Below, one piece after another: positions 1-12,200 of a DNA stretch of 64,000 nt. This DNA is from Apostichopus japonicus. Its lineage: Eukaryota; Echinodermata; Holothuroidea; Aspidochirotida; Stichopodidae. Under the pieces are notes generated by a model. The model did not search any database. It was not told where the DNA came from and was given only the letters and a program-made list of their open reading frames with translations. The translations under genes were made by a program, and so were the position numbers. The stretch is from assembly GCF_037975245.1 (NCBI RefSeq), contig NC_092568.1, forward strand, positions 18,247,001-18,311,000, read 5' to 3'. Every line of letters begins with the position of its first letter. Within the stretch, counting starts at the first letter, position 1.

Positions 1-96
1 AAAATATGTAGTAAAAAAGAAGGGAAACAAAATACATACAACAAATTAAACCCTGCAGTAGTATACTCTGTTTCTCGGGAAACGGCGATGGTTGGG

Positions 97-190
97 GAGG
101 AGGAGGAGGAGGAGGAGGAGGAGGAGGAGGAGGAGGAGGAGGAGGAGGAGGAGGAGGAGGAGGAGGAGGAGGAGGAGGAGGAGGAGGAGG
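97..190. repeat. (GGA)n microsatellite
   Basis: About 31 nearly perfect GGA units. On the minus strand they read as CTC/TCC, which produces a meaningless poly-leucine frame. It is a pure purine/pyrimidine strand-asymmetric tract. No gene is apparent around it. Confidence 0.97.
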
Positions 191-317
191 GAAGGAGAGA
201 GCGGTGTTAGCAATATGGAGGAGTTAAGATAAGTCACAAGTCACGTATGCAAATTCATTTGACCAAGCAACTCTTGTTCTAGCTAAGTCGGTGGATATGG
301 TATCGTCGATAGAGACT

Positions 318-538
318 CGTCACATCTCTTCAAGAGTAAATTATACAATGTATGTTAGGCTACTCCGTGTTGTAAACATATATCTTTATATGGTCTGTCT
401 TGTTCTTTAGACAAAGCCCAGTATATAACACACTATATAGTAAAGCTCATACGTCTTATTGTCGTTATAATGATATATGTTTACAACACGGAGAAGCCTA
501 ACAAACATTGTATAATTTACTCTTGAAGAAATGTGACG
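318..538. repeat. Inverted repeat with 66-bp arms (foldback or MITE-like)
   Basis: The left arm (318-383) is the reverse complement, with few mismatches, of the right arm (473-538). The spacer is about 89 bp. The outer ends read CGTCACAT and ATGTGACG. No ORF lies inside. The structure fits a non-autonomous foldback element. I could not identify a convincing target-site duplication. Confidence 0.8.
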
Positions 539-2071
539 GAGGTTCTCCTAAGCACGTTTAAGAAACACAGAAAGAAAAAGACTTTACTTATCTATAGTTG
601 CCAAAAAAAATATATATTGTGGGATGATCAGATAAAGAAGTTAGAGGGTCTGCCATTTGAATTCAAGACATTTATATTGGATCTTCACTTTTGAGATATG
701 TGACAGAGGTTCTTCCACATTTCAGACAAAGGAAAAACAGGAAGGAAATGACTATTTATCTATTTATGGACAAATATTCGCTTTTTAAGAAGTTCCTGCT
801 ATATATGGTATAGTCCGCAAGCTGCTTATTTATTTATCTATAGGAAAGTCACCTCATTTCTCGCACAACAATTCCTGGAGATAAACCACATATGTGCCTT
901 TAGGCATATATATGCCTATACATAAAAAAAATGTTATTGTTATTCTATGATGATCTCGTTCACATGAGTATCCATGAAATTTCACTATCATAAATTACAT
1001 AGACATTTAAATATATGTTTTTATACCTTTCAATATATTCTCACTTAAAACGCGGATTTCCGGAGTTGTCGTGGCTAAATAAACCTGCAATAGGATCACT
1101 CGAATGTGTGTTGCTATAGAAACGTAAGGGTTAACGCATTATTTGTCATTTGCGCCATTCTGTGTCTTTCATTAATGAATGTGGTTTCGGAGAATCGCAT
1201 TTTTCGTTGTCACGCGGTTAATTGATTTCGATATATCCATGTTCATGCATAGTCTAGTATACAACGTATTGCTCCTGCTTAAAAATATAAAAACAAAAAA
1301 CAACAACAACTGTAGGATACGGTACTTGGTGATGTGATCCTCTTAATTTGTTATTAAGAAAGAAAAATTACGTTACTCACTTGAGTGTACCGTTACTTTA
1401 CTCAATGGGTCTATTTGCTCTTTTTCTAAAGTATACGCTATACCCCCCACCCCACCCCCACAAAAAATTAAAAATTTACCACTTCCGGGTTATTAATATC
1501 ATTAAAATGATATTAATATCATCAAATGACTTTTCACTTAGCCTCTGAAGAAAATCCTGCTAGGATCGAAAAGTCTGGGCAACTTACTTTTACACATTAT
1601 TAATATCATGTCAGTCTTTCAACATTTTCGTGGCAAAGACGCTGTTCACATTAATATTTATCACACTTCAAATGTATACAGGGAAGCTGAAGAAAACAAA
1701 TTGCACGTTAACTTTAATATTTGAGATGAAACTCTACTAGTCAAGGTATTAATGAACGGCATTATAATGGGATTTTTAGTATGGTATAATAATGAAAAAT
1801 TTATTAGAAAACAAATCAACGTGAAATGTTGCGTTACCTTAATTTGTTTTCGCTTGCTATCTCTATTAAGCATAAAAGCAAATAGATCATTTTCATTTCA
1901 CTGTAGTATAGTAGTTTCCATGCATGATTACTGCATTTCACCGAGTTAATCCCATTTTCATTTTTATGAATATGACGACTTTCGTAATGTGATGACGTCA
2001 TCTCATGTGCGATACAATCTCTTTTGCAAAGGACAATATCAAGTTTGAGATTCATTATTATTATTATTATT
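539..2071. other. Non-coding stretch with diverged direct repeats
   Basis: No supported gene. Two diverged direct copies of about 75 bp begin at about 531 and 696 (ATGTGACGGAGGTTCT and ATGTGACAGAGGTTCT). The outer end of the right arm of the inverted repeat at 318-538 overlaps the first copy. A CRE-like TGACGTCA palindrome lies at about 1993-2000. A hammerhead-like motif near 1545 is listed separately. Confidence 0.6.
1520..1612 (+). other. Hammerhead-ribozyme-like core motif (candidate)
   Basis: CTGAAGA at 1545-1551 fits the CUGANGA box. It is followed by a short self-complementary arm (ATCCT GCT AGGAT) and GAAA at 1568-1571. The bases after GAAA (AAGT...ACTT) can pair as a stem III. Stem I is not convincing. 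The segment is flanked by copies of TTAATATCAT. Hammerhead motifs are known in Penelope-like elements and retrozymes of many animals. This could be a decayed remnant or chance. Confidence 0.3.
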
Positions 2072-2450
2072 CAGAGGGCGTTGTGGTCAAATGGTTAAGG
2101 CAGTGAAATTGTGATCTAAGGATTACAGGTTCGAGCCCTGGCCAGATGATTGCGTTGTGGCCTTGAGCAAGGCACTTTATCTCCATTGCCTCTCTTCACC
2201 CAGGTGTATAAATGGGGACTTGCGAGGTGACTTGTAAATATAGTTGCGTGCGCCGGTTTGTGGCTGCACCCTATGGGAAGTCCCCCAGGGGACACGTGGC
2301 TGTGGTGCACTGTGGTGCCCCAGGAGAGGTTGTTTGAATTGTGCACACTTTGGTGTGTAGGTGTGACAAGTTACCAGGGTTAAATACAAGCGCATAGAAC
2401 TTTCGGATTATGCGCTATATAACGGGGTAATAACAATAATAATAATTATT
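2072..2450 (+). mobile_element. tRNA-derived SINE
   Basis: The head carries RNA polymerase III internal promoter boxes: an A-box-like TGGTCAAATGG at 2084-2094 and a consensus B box GGTTCGAGCCC at 2128-2138. The tRNA-unrelated body ends in a GCGCATA...TATGCGC hairpin (2390-2415) and an (AAT)n tail. ATT repeats also precede the element. It stops about 20 bp short of the splice acceptor of the downstream GPCR exon. The body is too long for this to be a functional tRNA gene. Confidence 0.85.
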
Positions 2451-2470
2451 CTTTTCGTCTGCTTTCTCAG

Positions 2471-3058
2471 GTATATCGCGGTGTGTAAACCAATCGTACA
2501 CCGCAGATTCATCTCATTGAGATGTATCAACAATCTACTTCTAACTCTCTGGCTCATCGTCCTAGTAAATTGTTTCATTACATTCCTGACCAGGATTCTC
2601 AGTACGAAGGATGACCCGCAAACGTTTACATGTGATAGCTTCCAATTAGGCGAAGGCAGCGCAGCCAAGGCCTATGAATTGTTCGTGGCATGCTTGATAC
2701 TTTGTTTTTTCCTCCTTATGGTGTTATGTTATGCCCGTATTTACGTGGTGGCTGTAAAATTCGCGAAGAGAAGGCAAGGTGAAGATGTTGATAGAAGGAA
2801 GCAAGTATTTTCAACAACAATAACTACCGCGATAGTGGTCTCGGTGTGCGGTATTTGTTGGTTACCGACTACTGTTAAGTATATTTGTAGGTCTTATTCT
2901 TCGTTTAACAAAGAAGGCTTTCTGCTATTATTCATGATCTGTGAAATTGTATTGTATTTCAATTCGGTGATAAATCCTGTCATTTATGGATACCGTATAC
3001 CGGAATTCAGACGGGCGTACGGTATCGTCCTCACCAGACTGAGAGGCCGGGTAACCGA

Positions 3059-3062
<4 letters not shown>
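2471..3062 (+). CDS. Class A GPCR, TM4-TM7 exon (5' exon not seen)
   Basis: A terminal exon encodes about 196 residues of a rhodopsin-family G-protein-coupled receptor in the plasma membrane; its ligand cannot be told. It opens after the acceptor TTTCTCAG with one leftover base, then YIAVCKP. The preceding codon would complete the R of the DRY-type motif at the end of TM3. TM4, TM5 and a basic third loop follow. TM6 contains CGICWLP and TM7 contains NPVIYGYR, the NPxxY motif. The protein ends RLRGRVTE. The split position and motifs match the complete receptor gene at 13999-18687, so the two are paralogues. No TM1-TM3 exon is visible in 1-2470; it may lie upstream of the window or be lost. A SINE abuts the acceptor. 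Confidence 0.88.
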
Positions 3063-3096
<34 letters not shown>

Positions 3097-3184
3097 TATA
3101 TATAAATATATATATCACTATATATATATATCACTATATGTATATATATATATCACTATATGTATATATATATATATATATATA
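3063..3184. repeat. Interrupted (TA)n microsatellite
   Basis: TA dinucleotides interrupted by ATCACTA units, starting immediately after the GPCR stop codon. Any 3' UTR must contain it or end before it. Confidence 0.95.
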
Positions 3185-3185
3185 A

Positions 3186-3290
3186 GGGTGTCCGCATATA
3201 AAGCGGAGGCCCGGGTTCGATCCCGGTGGAGGCTGGAAGTTTTGTCACTGTTCTGGATTTTTTTTCAACTCACAACCATTTCAATTATAT
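3186..3290 (+). mobile_element. Truncated tRNA-like SINE fragment
   Basis: A perfect B box (GGTTCGATCCC, 3214-3224) sits in a GC-richer block followed by an unrelated tail. A clear A box is missing, so the element is 5'-truncated. It does not resemble the body of the SINE at 2072-2450, so it probably belongs to another family. Confidence 0.55.
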
Positions 3291-6200
3291 ATATATTCAT
3301 TTGCCTTTGTCGTTAACCTCCATTTCATTGTAAGCAAGGAGTTGCCCAAAATACGTATATCAGCTCCGCAGTTGATTGATGAGAAATGTGGTAGGCTATA
3401 TAGGTTATGTTTATAAGTCAAGGAGCAAGCTTCTGCTTTCTGCTACAAGGTAATTCGAATACGAATCTACAAATTGGTCAGGCTTAGTTAGTATGTTTAG
3501 GACATACACGTCCAAGGGTTCGAATTCCACACATACTTGTGTATAAGTTAAACCTCCCTAACATAACATCGTATTCAACGGCTCTGGTTAATCAATGCAT
3601 ATAAAGGGAAACAGTGTATTCTGAGATAACAGCGATGGTCAGTGAAGATGGTACAGTAAAGCCACTTTGGTGTTTAATAAATATGCTCATAACACTGTTC
3701 CCTAGGGTCTATACGTTAACCTTTTTTGAAGGGGTCGTAGAACGAGATCGGCAAAAGAGGCAATTTCTTTTGTAATAATTATACATCTGCACACTGATAT
3801 TGGCTAGGAGACAGAAAGGGGTGGGCGGACTCCCCAGAAGCTGCAAAAAATAATAATAATAATAATAATTAATTAATTAGTTAATAATGAATTTAAAAAA
3901 ATTAGGCCCTTGTGGAGATCATGAGGATTTCAGTTGAAGTATTTGAAAATATAGTTTTTGTTATCTTGAATCGATTTTATAGGAAAAAAAAAACCCTTTC
4001 AAAGAAGAATTGAACCTTTATATGATCAGTATCTGGAAAATGTGTACATGACGTAAATTAATAGAGAAACAGAGAGAACGAAATTTTCACTTCTTCAGTT
4101 TTGTTTTATTACCATCACGTTCATGGATGTATACGTATGGTCATGCTGAATTTGGCTCCAATTTTGAGACGGAATTTGCAACGATTTGAGACTGATTGCT
4201 TTCACTGGAGGCAAGGGATGTGACAACCCCACACCCCACCATCACTTCCACGCATGGGATTACATTACAAGGACAGAGTTCCGAGGTCGTGCCTTGAGAA
4301 ACAGTCGAGTCGAGTCGTGTCATTTTCAGTGATAATCCTAAATTGAGCCATTGTCACTGTATCTTATAATCTCTGACCTAGCTGCAAGTTCAGATCCTTA
4401 TCTGCAAAAAAGCGAACAAACAGACCATCATATTAAATGACTTCTTCTGTCTTATCCATATCTCAGATATATATAATACTTGGATTTTATACCGGTAATT
4501 TGTGATGACAAAGCTGCCACAAGCACGTCTCCGCTCATTATATCACAAACAAGTCGTAATTTAAATGGAAATCACTTTCTATCCCCTTCTGAGATAATAT
4601 ATGTTAATACTTTTTATTCTGATAATATTGTGATCTCTCTCCGTGTGTGCATGAAAAATACAATGCGTAGATAATTTACTGAAAAGAAAATTTCTTTGCA
4701 TAAGTCGATAATTCGGGTTTACCATGCGGAATATCCGCTTTAAAGGATTTCACAGTGTAACTGTTTACGTTTATACAATATATATATAGCAAAAGCACCC
4801 GCCCCCACCAAAACAAAGAGAAAGTAAGAAAAAGAAAAGCTTTTAAGCGATAGAAATAGCTTCCTAATAATGGCTTTAATATCTTTACAGGCCTCTCAGC
4901 TTTATGATTGATATCTATACGGTCCGTTTATTGGCAATAAAATGAAGCATTCAAACGTTTTCTGAAATCGCTTTTCGATCATGTACGAGGAATTCCCAAG
5001 CGGTAATTTCCTTATTAATGAGGATAGCTTGAGACAAACAATCAGTGCTGCGTGGTGTGGCACTCTCAGAGATCTTCTCTGTTCATTCATACTCGACTCT
5101 GATTGGTCTGTTGTCGTCAGCTGACAGTGCATTAACCTACGGATAACACAGTCTGTGATGGATAATGCACTGTAAACTCACCGGCGGATTAATATAAGTA
5201 GCAATAGACATGAAACAAGACAAAAGAAGTATCTCGGTAAGCCTAATCCCGATCCATTCAAGCTGCCTAGGCTAATTCAAAGCAAACGAATGACTTCCAT
5301 GAAACGAATAAGATCAAGTATAGTATATGACAAATAACTCCTCGGTGTAAATATTCCTTGACCAAATGATGACCAGAATTTCCAAGAAAGCTAACTTTCA
5401 GCTCGAAGTGTACCCATATAGGGTGCGAGCAACAACGATAACCTCATTTAGCAATGTTGGCATTAATGTTAGTCATATGATGGCGTTAAGCAGCCCCATC
5501 GGAACAAAACAAAAAGGCTTAACGTAAGTAATAGTATTAAACGTTATTGTATAGGCTTCGAATAAACAAAAGAAGCAATGTTCAAATATTCTGAGAGCAG
5601 CGATCCAAGGAATCGAACCAACGAAAGACAGTTATAAGTTTGCAAGCCAATGTCTGAACATTGTCGATTTTAACACTTACGTTATGTCTAACTGCTATAG
5701 CCAAGGCCTACGGCTTGCCGTTACTGATCGGGAATACAACAGCAAGAAATGCATGTTTCAAGGAACAGAAAACTTCATTTTCCAAAGGAAGTAATGTTTC
5801 ATGTTCTGGTTCTCACATATTTCCGTCCGATCAAATGTCAAAGCCATTGTAGCCTACTGCAAAAGGTCAACTGCTTGTTTACGAACGTTCTTGATGGGTT
5901 TGTTCACATGTGTTTTACGGTCGTAAACATATAGCTTAGCTCAGAATATAGTGTACTATAGCCTACGTATCCGTAGAACACAATGACCTATGTCAATTCA
6001 CTATTTCGATGAACACACCACAAAGATTTATACATAGAAGCCACATCGCACCTGCTGAAACAATACACTTTGCGGCTTTTGGAAGATCGTTCGCGCCATC
6101 TTGGTACACCCAAAACAGGCACATTGCCCAAACCGTGGGTCTATATCAGTCGTTCACCATGCTAGTTTCGATTAGACCGAAATGTTGGGAAGACGGCTTT

Positions 6201-7348
6201 GCAGAAATGTTTGAACCCCTCGGGAGAAGGTACTCCGAGTTGGAGGGGCACCGTCAATTTATGGAAGGGCACCAATAATTAAAGGAGTTGCATAATACTA
6301 ATGTGCTGTTACTTGTGAGACTATTGTTCACATGATGGTGGGACAAATTACGGGAATTGGATGGGAGTCTGAAAGTAGAGGGGCATGGCCCTGGGCCAAG
6401 CTTGGCTACGGGACTGCTGGGGATCGGGGGCTCATATTCAAATGGAGTCATATAGCCACCTCAAACAAATGCTTAGTGAATGATAAAGACTTATATACAC
6501 TGCAAGTCGACTTGATCATGTTGAGGTAAAAAATTCCTTGAATAGTTTTATGGCAATGTAAGGCTACATAAGCTGAAGCTCAGTGGAAGATCTTTAAAAA
6601 CTTGCTTTACTGAAAGGTACCTCGCAGTAATGAAAAAAACCAAGATGCAATTATTGAGCACTGTGTATATTGTTGATGACGCAGGTGCTTTGAAAACAGG
6701 TCAACCCCCAAGACGAATTTGGATAGACGTCCGAAAATGTATTTCTCTGTATACTTTCTGATTATTTTCAGTGGACGTATCAGATAGTCCCAGTGGAAAC
6801 TGGTACAGTATAAACATACTTGCAATAAAAAGATTAACTTGTAAGAAAAAATAGATATCCTCTCTAAAAATATCCACCCCACCAAAAATAAAAGAGTTAT
6901 ATAGGTTTTTTTTATTTTTATAAATATGTCACTTAACAATGCTGATTTTACAAGGTGCATGCTTTCATTGAAGAATATTAAAGTTACAATGGAACAAGGC
7001 ACCATCATAGATGTAGGCCTATAATTGCAGCATTTTGAGCAGTCTGCCACAGTACATTGTTGTCTGCTTACAAGTATAGTCTCTTTCTTCTGTAATATAT
7101 GTTTTCATGTTGTAAATTAATCTCCATATTGCGACTCTGAGATGCCTTCTGTGATGCAAGGTGACTCACATGTGCATACTTTAAGTTGTCATGAAATACA
7201 ATTTATCACTTCTTAACCTCAAAAAAAGGATGCATCCATTACCACAAACATTTTATCTTCATCGCCATTTGCTTGGAAGATACAAGGACTCTGTCGTGTT
7301 GCATGATAGGCTTCTTAGTTTGCAATTTCTTAATAAGCAGTTACGCCT
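3291..7348. other. Intergenic stretch without supported genes
   Basis: No exon is convincing on either strand. Short open frames (such as 4902-5132, 6009-6278 and 6607-7050) lack recognisable motifs. A B-box-like GGTTCGAATTCC at about 3518 and a reverse-strand GGTTCGATTCC near 5595 may be SINE remnants. An (AAT)n tract lies at about 3850. Confidence 0.5.
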
Positions 7349-9240
7349 ACTATTTATTATTATTATTATACAAAATTTCTATAGCGCCTTATCCAATCAG
7401 AAATTGCTCTAAGGCGCTTTACAGTAAAATACAAACAATCATGATATACAAATATATAAATCGATAATGTAAGGTATAAAAAGGGTAGAAAATTTGTTAA
7501 ATACCAACTGACAATAAATTGTATAAAAACTGCAAATGTAAAAGCGAAAATGATACAAACAAATTCTTAAAATTTAAAATATATATAAATCTGACAACAA
7601 TTTTAAATTTAAAAGCGCTATAAACGCAAAAACGCAAAATGGAAAATGCGTAGTAATAATGTGACAATAAATAGTATAGAAAACACAGTTAATGGAATGC
7701 AGATCTAAATAGAAAGGTTTTGACTAGTTTTTTAAATTCATCTATATTTTTGGCACACTTAGCTTCCTCCGATAAACTGTTCCATAATGTCGCAGATGAG
7801 TAATCGAAACGCCTGTTTCCGTATGTAGAAGTTTTAATGACAGGTTTGGTAAGTAAGGACTTGGATTCTGAGCGTAGAGATCGAGTAGGCTTGTATTTAT
7901 GCATTAATTCAGAGAGGTAGATAGGGGCTAAACCATTAAGTGACTTATATGTATATAACAGAATCTTATAATTGAACCTGCAATGAATCGGCAACCAATG
8001 TAAGTCACGTAATACGGGTGTAATATGCTCATGTCTACGAGTGCGACTCACAAGCCGTGCAGCGCGATTCTGAACTCGCTGAAGGCGATCGGTTAGCTTG
8101 TGAGGCAGGCCATATAGCAGGGCATTGCAGTAGTCCAGTTTTGATGTCACAAGGGCATGGATTAAAGTCTTACATGCATCATCTGAGATATACCTTCTAA
8201 TTTTGCCAATATTCCGGATCTGCCAATAACAGGACTTACAGATAGAGTCAACTTGATTATCCATGGTAAGATTGTGATCAAGATATACACCTAAATTCTT
8301 TACTTTAGGAACTGAACATATGGTGTTAGGTCCCATATTTATATACAAGTCTTGAAAAGCATTACCCTGAAATTTTGGTGAAAATACAATGAACTCAGTT
8401 TTGTCCTGGTTAAGTTTCAAGCAATTAACCCGCATCCACCTGACTATATCTGAAAGGCATGCTTGGACCTTTAAAGATACATCATTCCAGGACTCAAGGG
8501 CACCAAAATTCAAATACAATTGTGTATCATCAGCATAACAGTGATGGTTGATGTTATGGCGCTGAATTATTTCTCCAACTGGACGGGTAAACATACAATA
8601 TATCAAAGGACCAAGTACAGATCCTTGTGGCACCCCAAATCTTAGCTGTTTCTCATCAGATATAACATTATCAATTTGTATACATTGCATTCTGTCCCTA
8701 AAATATGATTTAAACCATTTTAATGAGTTTGACGCAATTCCAAAAGTATGTTGGAGACGATTAAATAAGATCTCATGATCAATAAGATCGAAGGCTGCCG
8801 ATAGGTCCAACATGACCATCATTGTTTGGGACCTCTTGTCAAGAGCTGCAGCAATATCGTTATGTACTCTTAGTAAAGCTGACTCAGTTGAATGGTACTG
8901 GCGATATGCAGATTGGAGATTATCATGCAAAGCATTGGCATTTAAGTGATGTTGAAGGCGTATTGCAACAACTTTTTCTAAAAGTTTGGATATAAAAGGT
9001 AAATTTGATACAGGTCGGTAGTTTTTAAACACTTCTTTATTCATACCAGGCTTTTTGAGCAGTGGTTTAACAATAGAACGCTTAAAACAAGACGGCACCT
9101 TTGATTCAATCAGTGATTGGTTTATGATGGCGGTTATAATTGGCAGGAGTGCATCGACACATTGCTTCAATAGCCAGGTAGGTATAGGATCCAAGTTGCA
9201 GGACTTTGTTGGGGAGCTTACATAAGCAAACAGCAACAGC
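7349..9240 (-). mobile_element. 5'-truncated CR1-like LINE
   Basis: A non-LTR retrotransposon copy on the minus strand. It keeps the reverse-transcriptase part of its second ORF, a 3' UTR of about 340 bp, a 3' hairpin (7384-7417, GCGCCTTA...TAAGGCGC) and a terminal (ATA)n tail near 7349. The 5' end is cut off inside the ORF at about 9240, the usual product of incomplete target-primed reverse transcription. The long open frame suggests a fairly recent insertion. Confidence 0.9.
7689..9236 (-). CDS. LINE reverse transcriptase ORF, N-terminally truncated
   Basis: A 515-codon open frame from a CR1-type retrotransposon ORF2. The reverse transcriptase makes cDNA from the element's RNA at a nicked target. 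Visible motifs, in order: NYRPVSNLPFISKLLEKV, QSAYRQYHSTESALLRV, the DLSAAFDLIDH block, FGVPQGSVLGPL and the catalytic YADDTQ. The thumb and connection region follow (KNLGVYLDHNLTM, SKLDYCNALLYGLP) and the ORF ends near SLSEEAKC...FRSAFH. The N-terminal endonuclease is missing because the copy is truncated. The first in-frame methionine is not a native start. The core looks intact, but the copy cannot move by itself. Confidence 0.93.
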   Translation of the reverse strand: MLFAYVSSPTKSCNLDPIPTWLLKQCVDALLPIITAIINQSLIESKVPSCFKRSIVKPLLKKPGMNKEVFKNYRPVSNLPFISKLLEKVVAIRLQHHLNANALHDNLQSAYRQYHSTESALLRVHNDIAAALDKRSQTMMVMLDLSAAFDLIDHEILFNRLQHTFGIASNSLKWFKSYFRDRMQCIQIDNVISDEKQLRFGVPQGSVLGPLIYCMFTRPVGEIIQRHNINHHCYADDTQLYLNFGALESWNDVSLKVQACLSDIVRWMRVNCLKLNQDKTEFIVFSPKFQGNAFQDLYINMGPNTICSVPKVKNLGVYLDHNLTMDNQVDSICKSCYWQIRNIGKIRRYISDDACKTLIHALVTSKLDYCNALLYGLPHKLTDRLQRVQNRAARLVSRTRRHEHITPVLRDLHWLPIHCRFNYKILLYTYKSLNGLAPIYLSELMHKYKPTRSLRSESKSLLTKPVIKTSTYGNRRFDYSSATLWNSLSEEAKCAKNIDEFKKLVKTFLFRSAFH

Positions 9241-12200
9241 AGACTGTCATCTCAGTTCCAACAAAGTTTTTATCACCATTATTTGAGTTGAATTCTACTT
9301 TACTATCCTAGCAATTGGATATAGCTTAGGCTATAGGCCTAGTTACTACTCTAGCTTTAATACAACGATAACTTTATGGTTAGACTTGTAGTCGTCAGTA
9401 TACTAGTTAACTTATAGCTAGGCCAAAGGACAGACGCAGTCTTGCGGTTATCCAATACTGATCGACGAAAACTTCGGTCACATTCTATGAGTTGTTTATG
9501 TGTTATGTGAACACAAAAGTCACATTTCAATAACTTGGAACCTTGAAACGTGCAATAGACTTCCGTAGGTAGGCACTGTTACGTCCCAGAAGTACAGATC
9601 GAGCAGAAAGAAACTGTTTCGTGAACCAAGTTTTTATTAAAAATAGAAACATGATAAAGATTCCGTTTCGTTTTCCATTCCCGCACACGTAAACCCTTAG
9701 AAGTGGCTCACAGTTCTGTGTATTTAAAAAAAAAAAATCAGAATTTCTTACAATCTGGAAAAAAATAATGGGGCAAGTCATTGCCTAACGTTAAGACTCT
9801 ACGTACAGTAGCAGGTTGACGCTTTTGTGTGAGCGGTTGATCTTCAATTTGCTGCAAGCGACAAGCCCGAAGTGGCTTCTATGTATAAATTTCTATGGAA
9901 CACACAGGTTCGTGTAGTCGCAATATGCCCGTGCGTCAGATCCTTATTTTGAACAACGTATAGTGTTGTTCAGTGTATCTAGCCTAATTAGTGTCTTTTT
10001 TGTTATTTTATTTGCGTTTGTACACTGTTTTGAGATTTTTAACTATAATAAAAATAAAGAAAACGAGATACTCTTTCGAGATAATTGTTGGTTATGTTTC
10101 TTTTAATTTTTCTTTTTTTAAATTGAACATGCACTCTGAGATGAATAGTAATGTTTATTTAGCGCTTTGTATGAATAAACAGGGTTAATAAAGTGCCTTA
10201 GTTTATCGCAGGAAAACGCACGAACCGGGGGGGGGGGGTATATCCCAAGCGACGCACGAAACCGTAGGCCGAGTGCAACCGACGATAGGGTTAAGCCTAA
10301 TATGCCCGTGAGTAAATTACTAATCACTAGTTAAAATACGTTAACACTAGTACGTTAACTTGTTGCAAATACCCATATAATGGCAAAAACATGTCGACGT
10401 CGCTACCCCCCTCCCAACCCCACCCCGCCCAAGTTCATGGTTTCAAATCTATACCAAAACAAGTTCTTGCAAGGTGACGGTGAATATTTCAATTTGTTCG
10501 TACTGTAGAGAATATTGCACTATGATGTACATGAGAAGCCAACTTATTCTGAGCATGTCACGGCTTTCACGAGCGCCCCTACAATATGACTATATACACC
10601 CTGGTGTGTTGTCCGCCCCTAAAAAGCCAACACCATGAACAACCGAAACATTCTTCCTAAAACTGCAATCACCCCACGCGCACTACAATACTGCGTATTT
10701 GCAGACAAATGCATGTCTAGTCTGTATATTTGTTTTCACTATGATTTAACAATTCTCACTTTGATATTAAAAAATCTCACTTTGATGTTCACATACTGAT
10801 CTAAATTTATATTAGAAATGTAGTTGTATTACACTTAACGTATGGCGTCGTTGTCTCTGTTGCTGTCTCGGATTCGACTAAAGTTGAGTGTGGCAGTTAA
10901 AGAGTTAATTAAGGGCATCATAGCTGCTAACTCTGCTGCGCTCACTTCCTTGGTGATAGGTGATTGAACGTAAGCTATTTTGACTGGCGCAACCTTCCAC
11001 TCCTCCAGGAAGTTGGATCACAGTAAGTTATCTGTACCTCGAATTTCTTTAAAATGTCAGTTTGTTTTTGAAATATTCTTTCCCTCTGTGGATGAATGAT
11101 TGATAAATAATAACGGATATATGTCCTGATGACATCATCCATTCTACTGTTGCCAGATGCATTAACAAAATAGGCCTATAAAATAATTCATAAATTCATA
11201 ACTTCGGGATACAAAATGTTATGAGGATGGGTTTTTCGCCTAACGATTCAGAAAACTCCTTTGATTCCTTTAGAGTTTAGACTATCCTTTGTAAATCCCA
11301 TATTGTTAAGATCCATCTTGGCTCATGAAGAAAGTATATAACGCCCTCACTAAATGAGATTTTTCTTTTCTTTTCATTTTATTTTATTATTATTTTATAG
11401 GAATGTGTTTATTCAACTAGTTTTGATAACTTGTGAAATGCACTGACAAGGCCGTCAAAAATGTCAGGAAATTCTTTTCATGTATGTAATACAAAATAAC
11501 ATCTAACCAGAAGAACAGTTGGAAGAAACTAATAACTACAAATTTTGAGTTTCATGAAGAAGGATGTTTATCCCATATTTGTAGATTGCTATTTATACTA
11601 GACATTGGTCAAGTTAAAGTAGATTCCATTAAACCAATAGAATTCCGGAGTGTTGTAATTCGGTCAGCGTACTCTATAACCCCCCCCCCCCCCCCAATCC
11701 ATGTCATGCATTCGCGTTGTTATTCGGTTGCATGAAAGCTGCTTATTTAGACTCCTCCGGCAAGGATCTTTTATGTGCAATATTCTAATGAATACATGCC
11801 CGTTACCTTTCGGTGAGATGCAAAAACAAGGGTATGAATATATATCATCGTGTGGATCACAATTAGAAGTTGGCTTCGAGCTCCTTGATCAGTTCTTATA
11901 TAGAAGAATATAGACAACCCTATATAACGTCGCAGCTTGTCAGTGTGTTGCAAATGGGTTTTTTCCCCCTCACTCATGCAGGGTTGGTCTTTTTGTCTCA
12001 TAAACAACTCGTCTAATTGTGTATTTTCTTAGAAATCTCTTCTTCCGCTTTCCCTCATGACATTTACGTCACTAGAAGTCAAAAGCCTTGAAAGAAGTAA
12101 GTTTGAATTATTTGCTACTATACAGGCTGCGAGGCATTATCCCGCTCATTTCAAAACCCTTGGGAGCTTCAGAGCTTATCACAAAGATGTAATCTCAGCC

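Noticed and set aside
46..237. Leucine-rich small protein on the minus strand
   Set aside because: Created by the (GGA)n microsatellite.
2084..2140. Functional tRNA gene
   Set aside because: A and B boxes are present, but no proper cloverleaf or terminator follows. The long body and AAT tail show a SINE.
6607..7050. 147-codon open frame on the minus strand
   Set aside because: No motif, low-complexity hydrophobic composition and no splice or promoter context. Kept as unassigned sequence.
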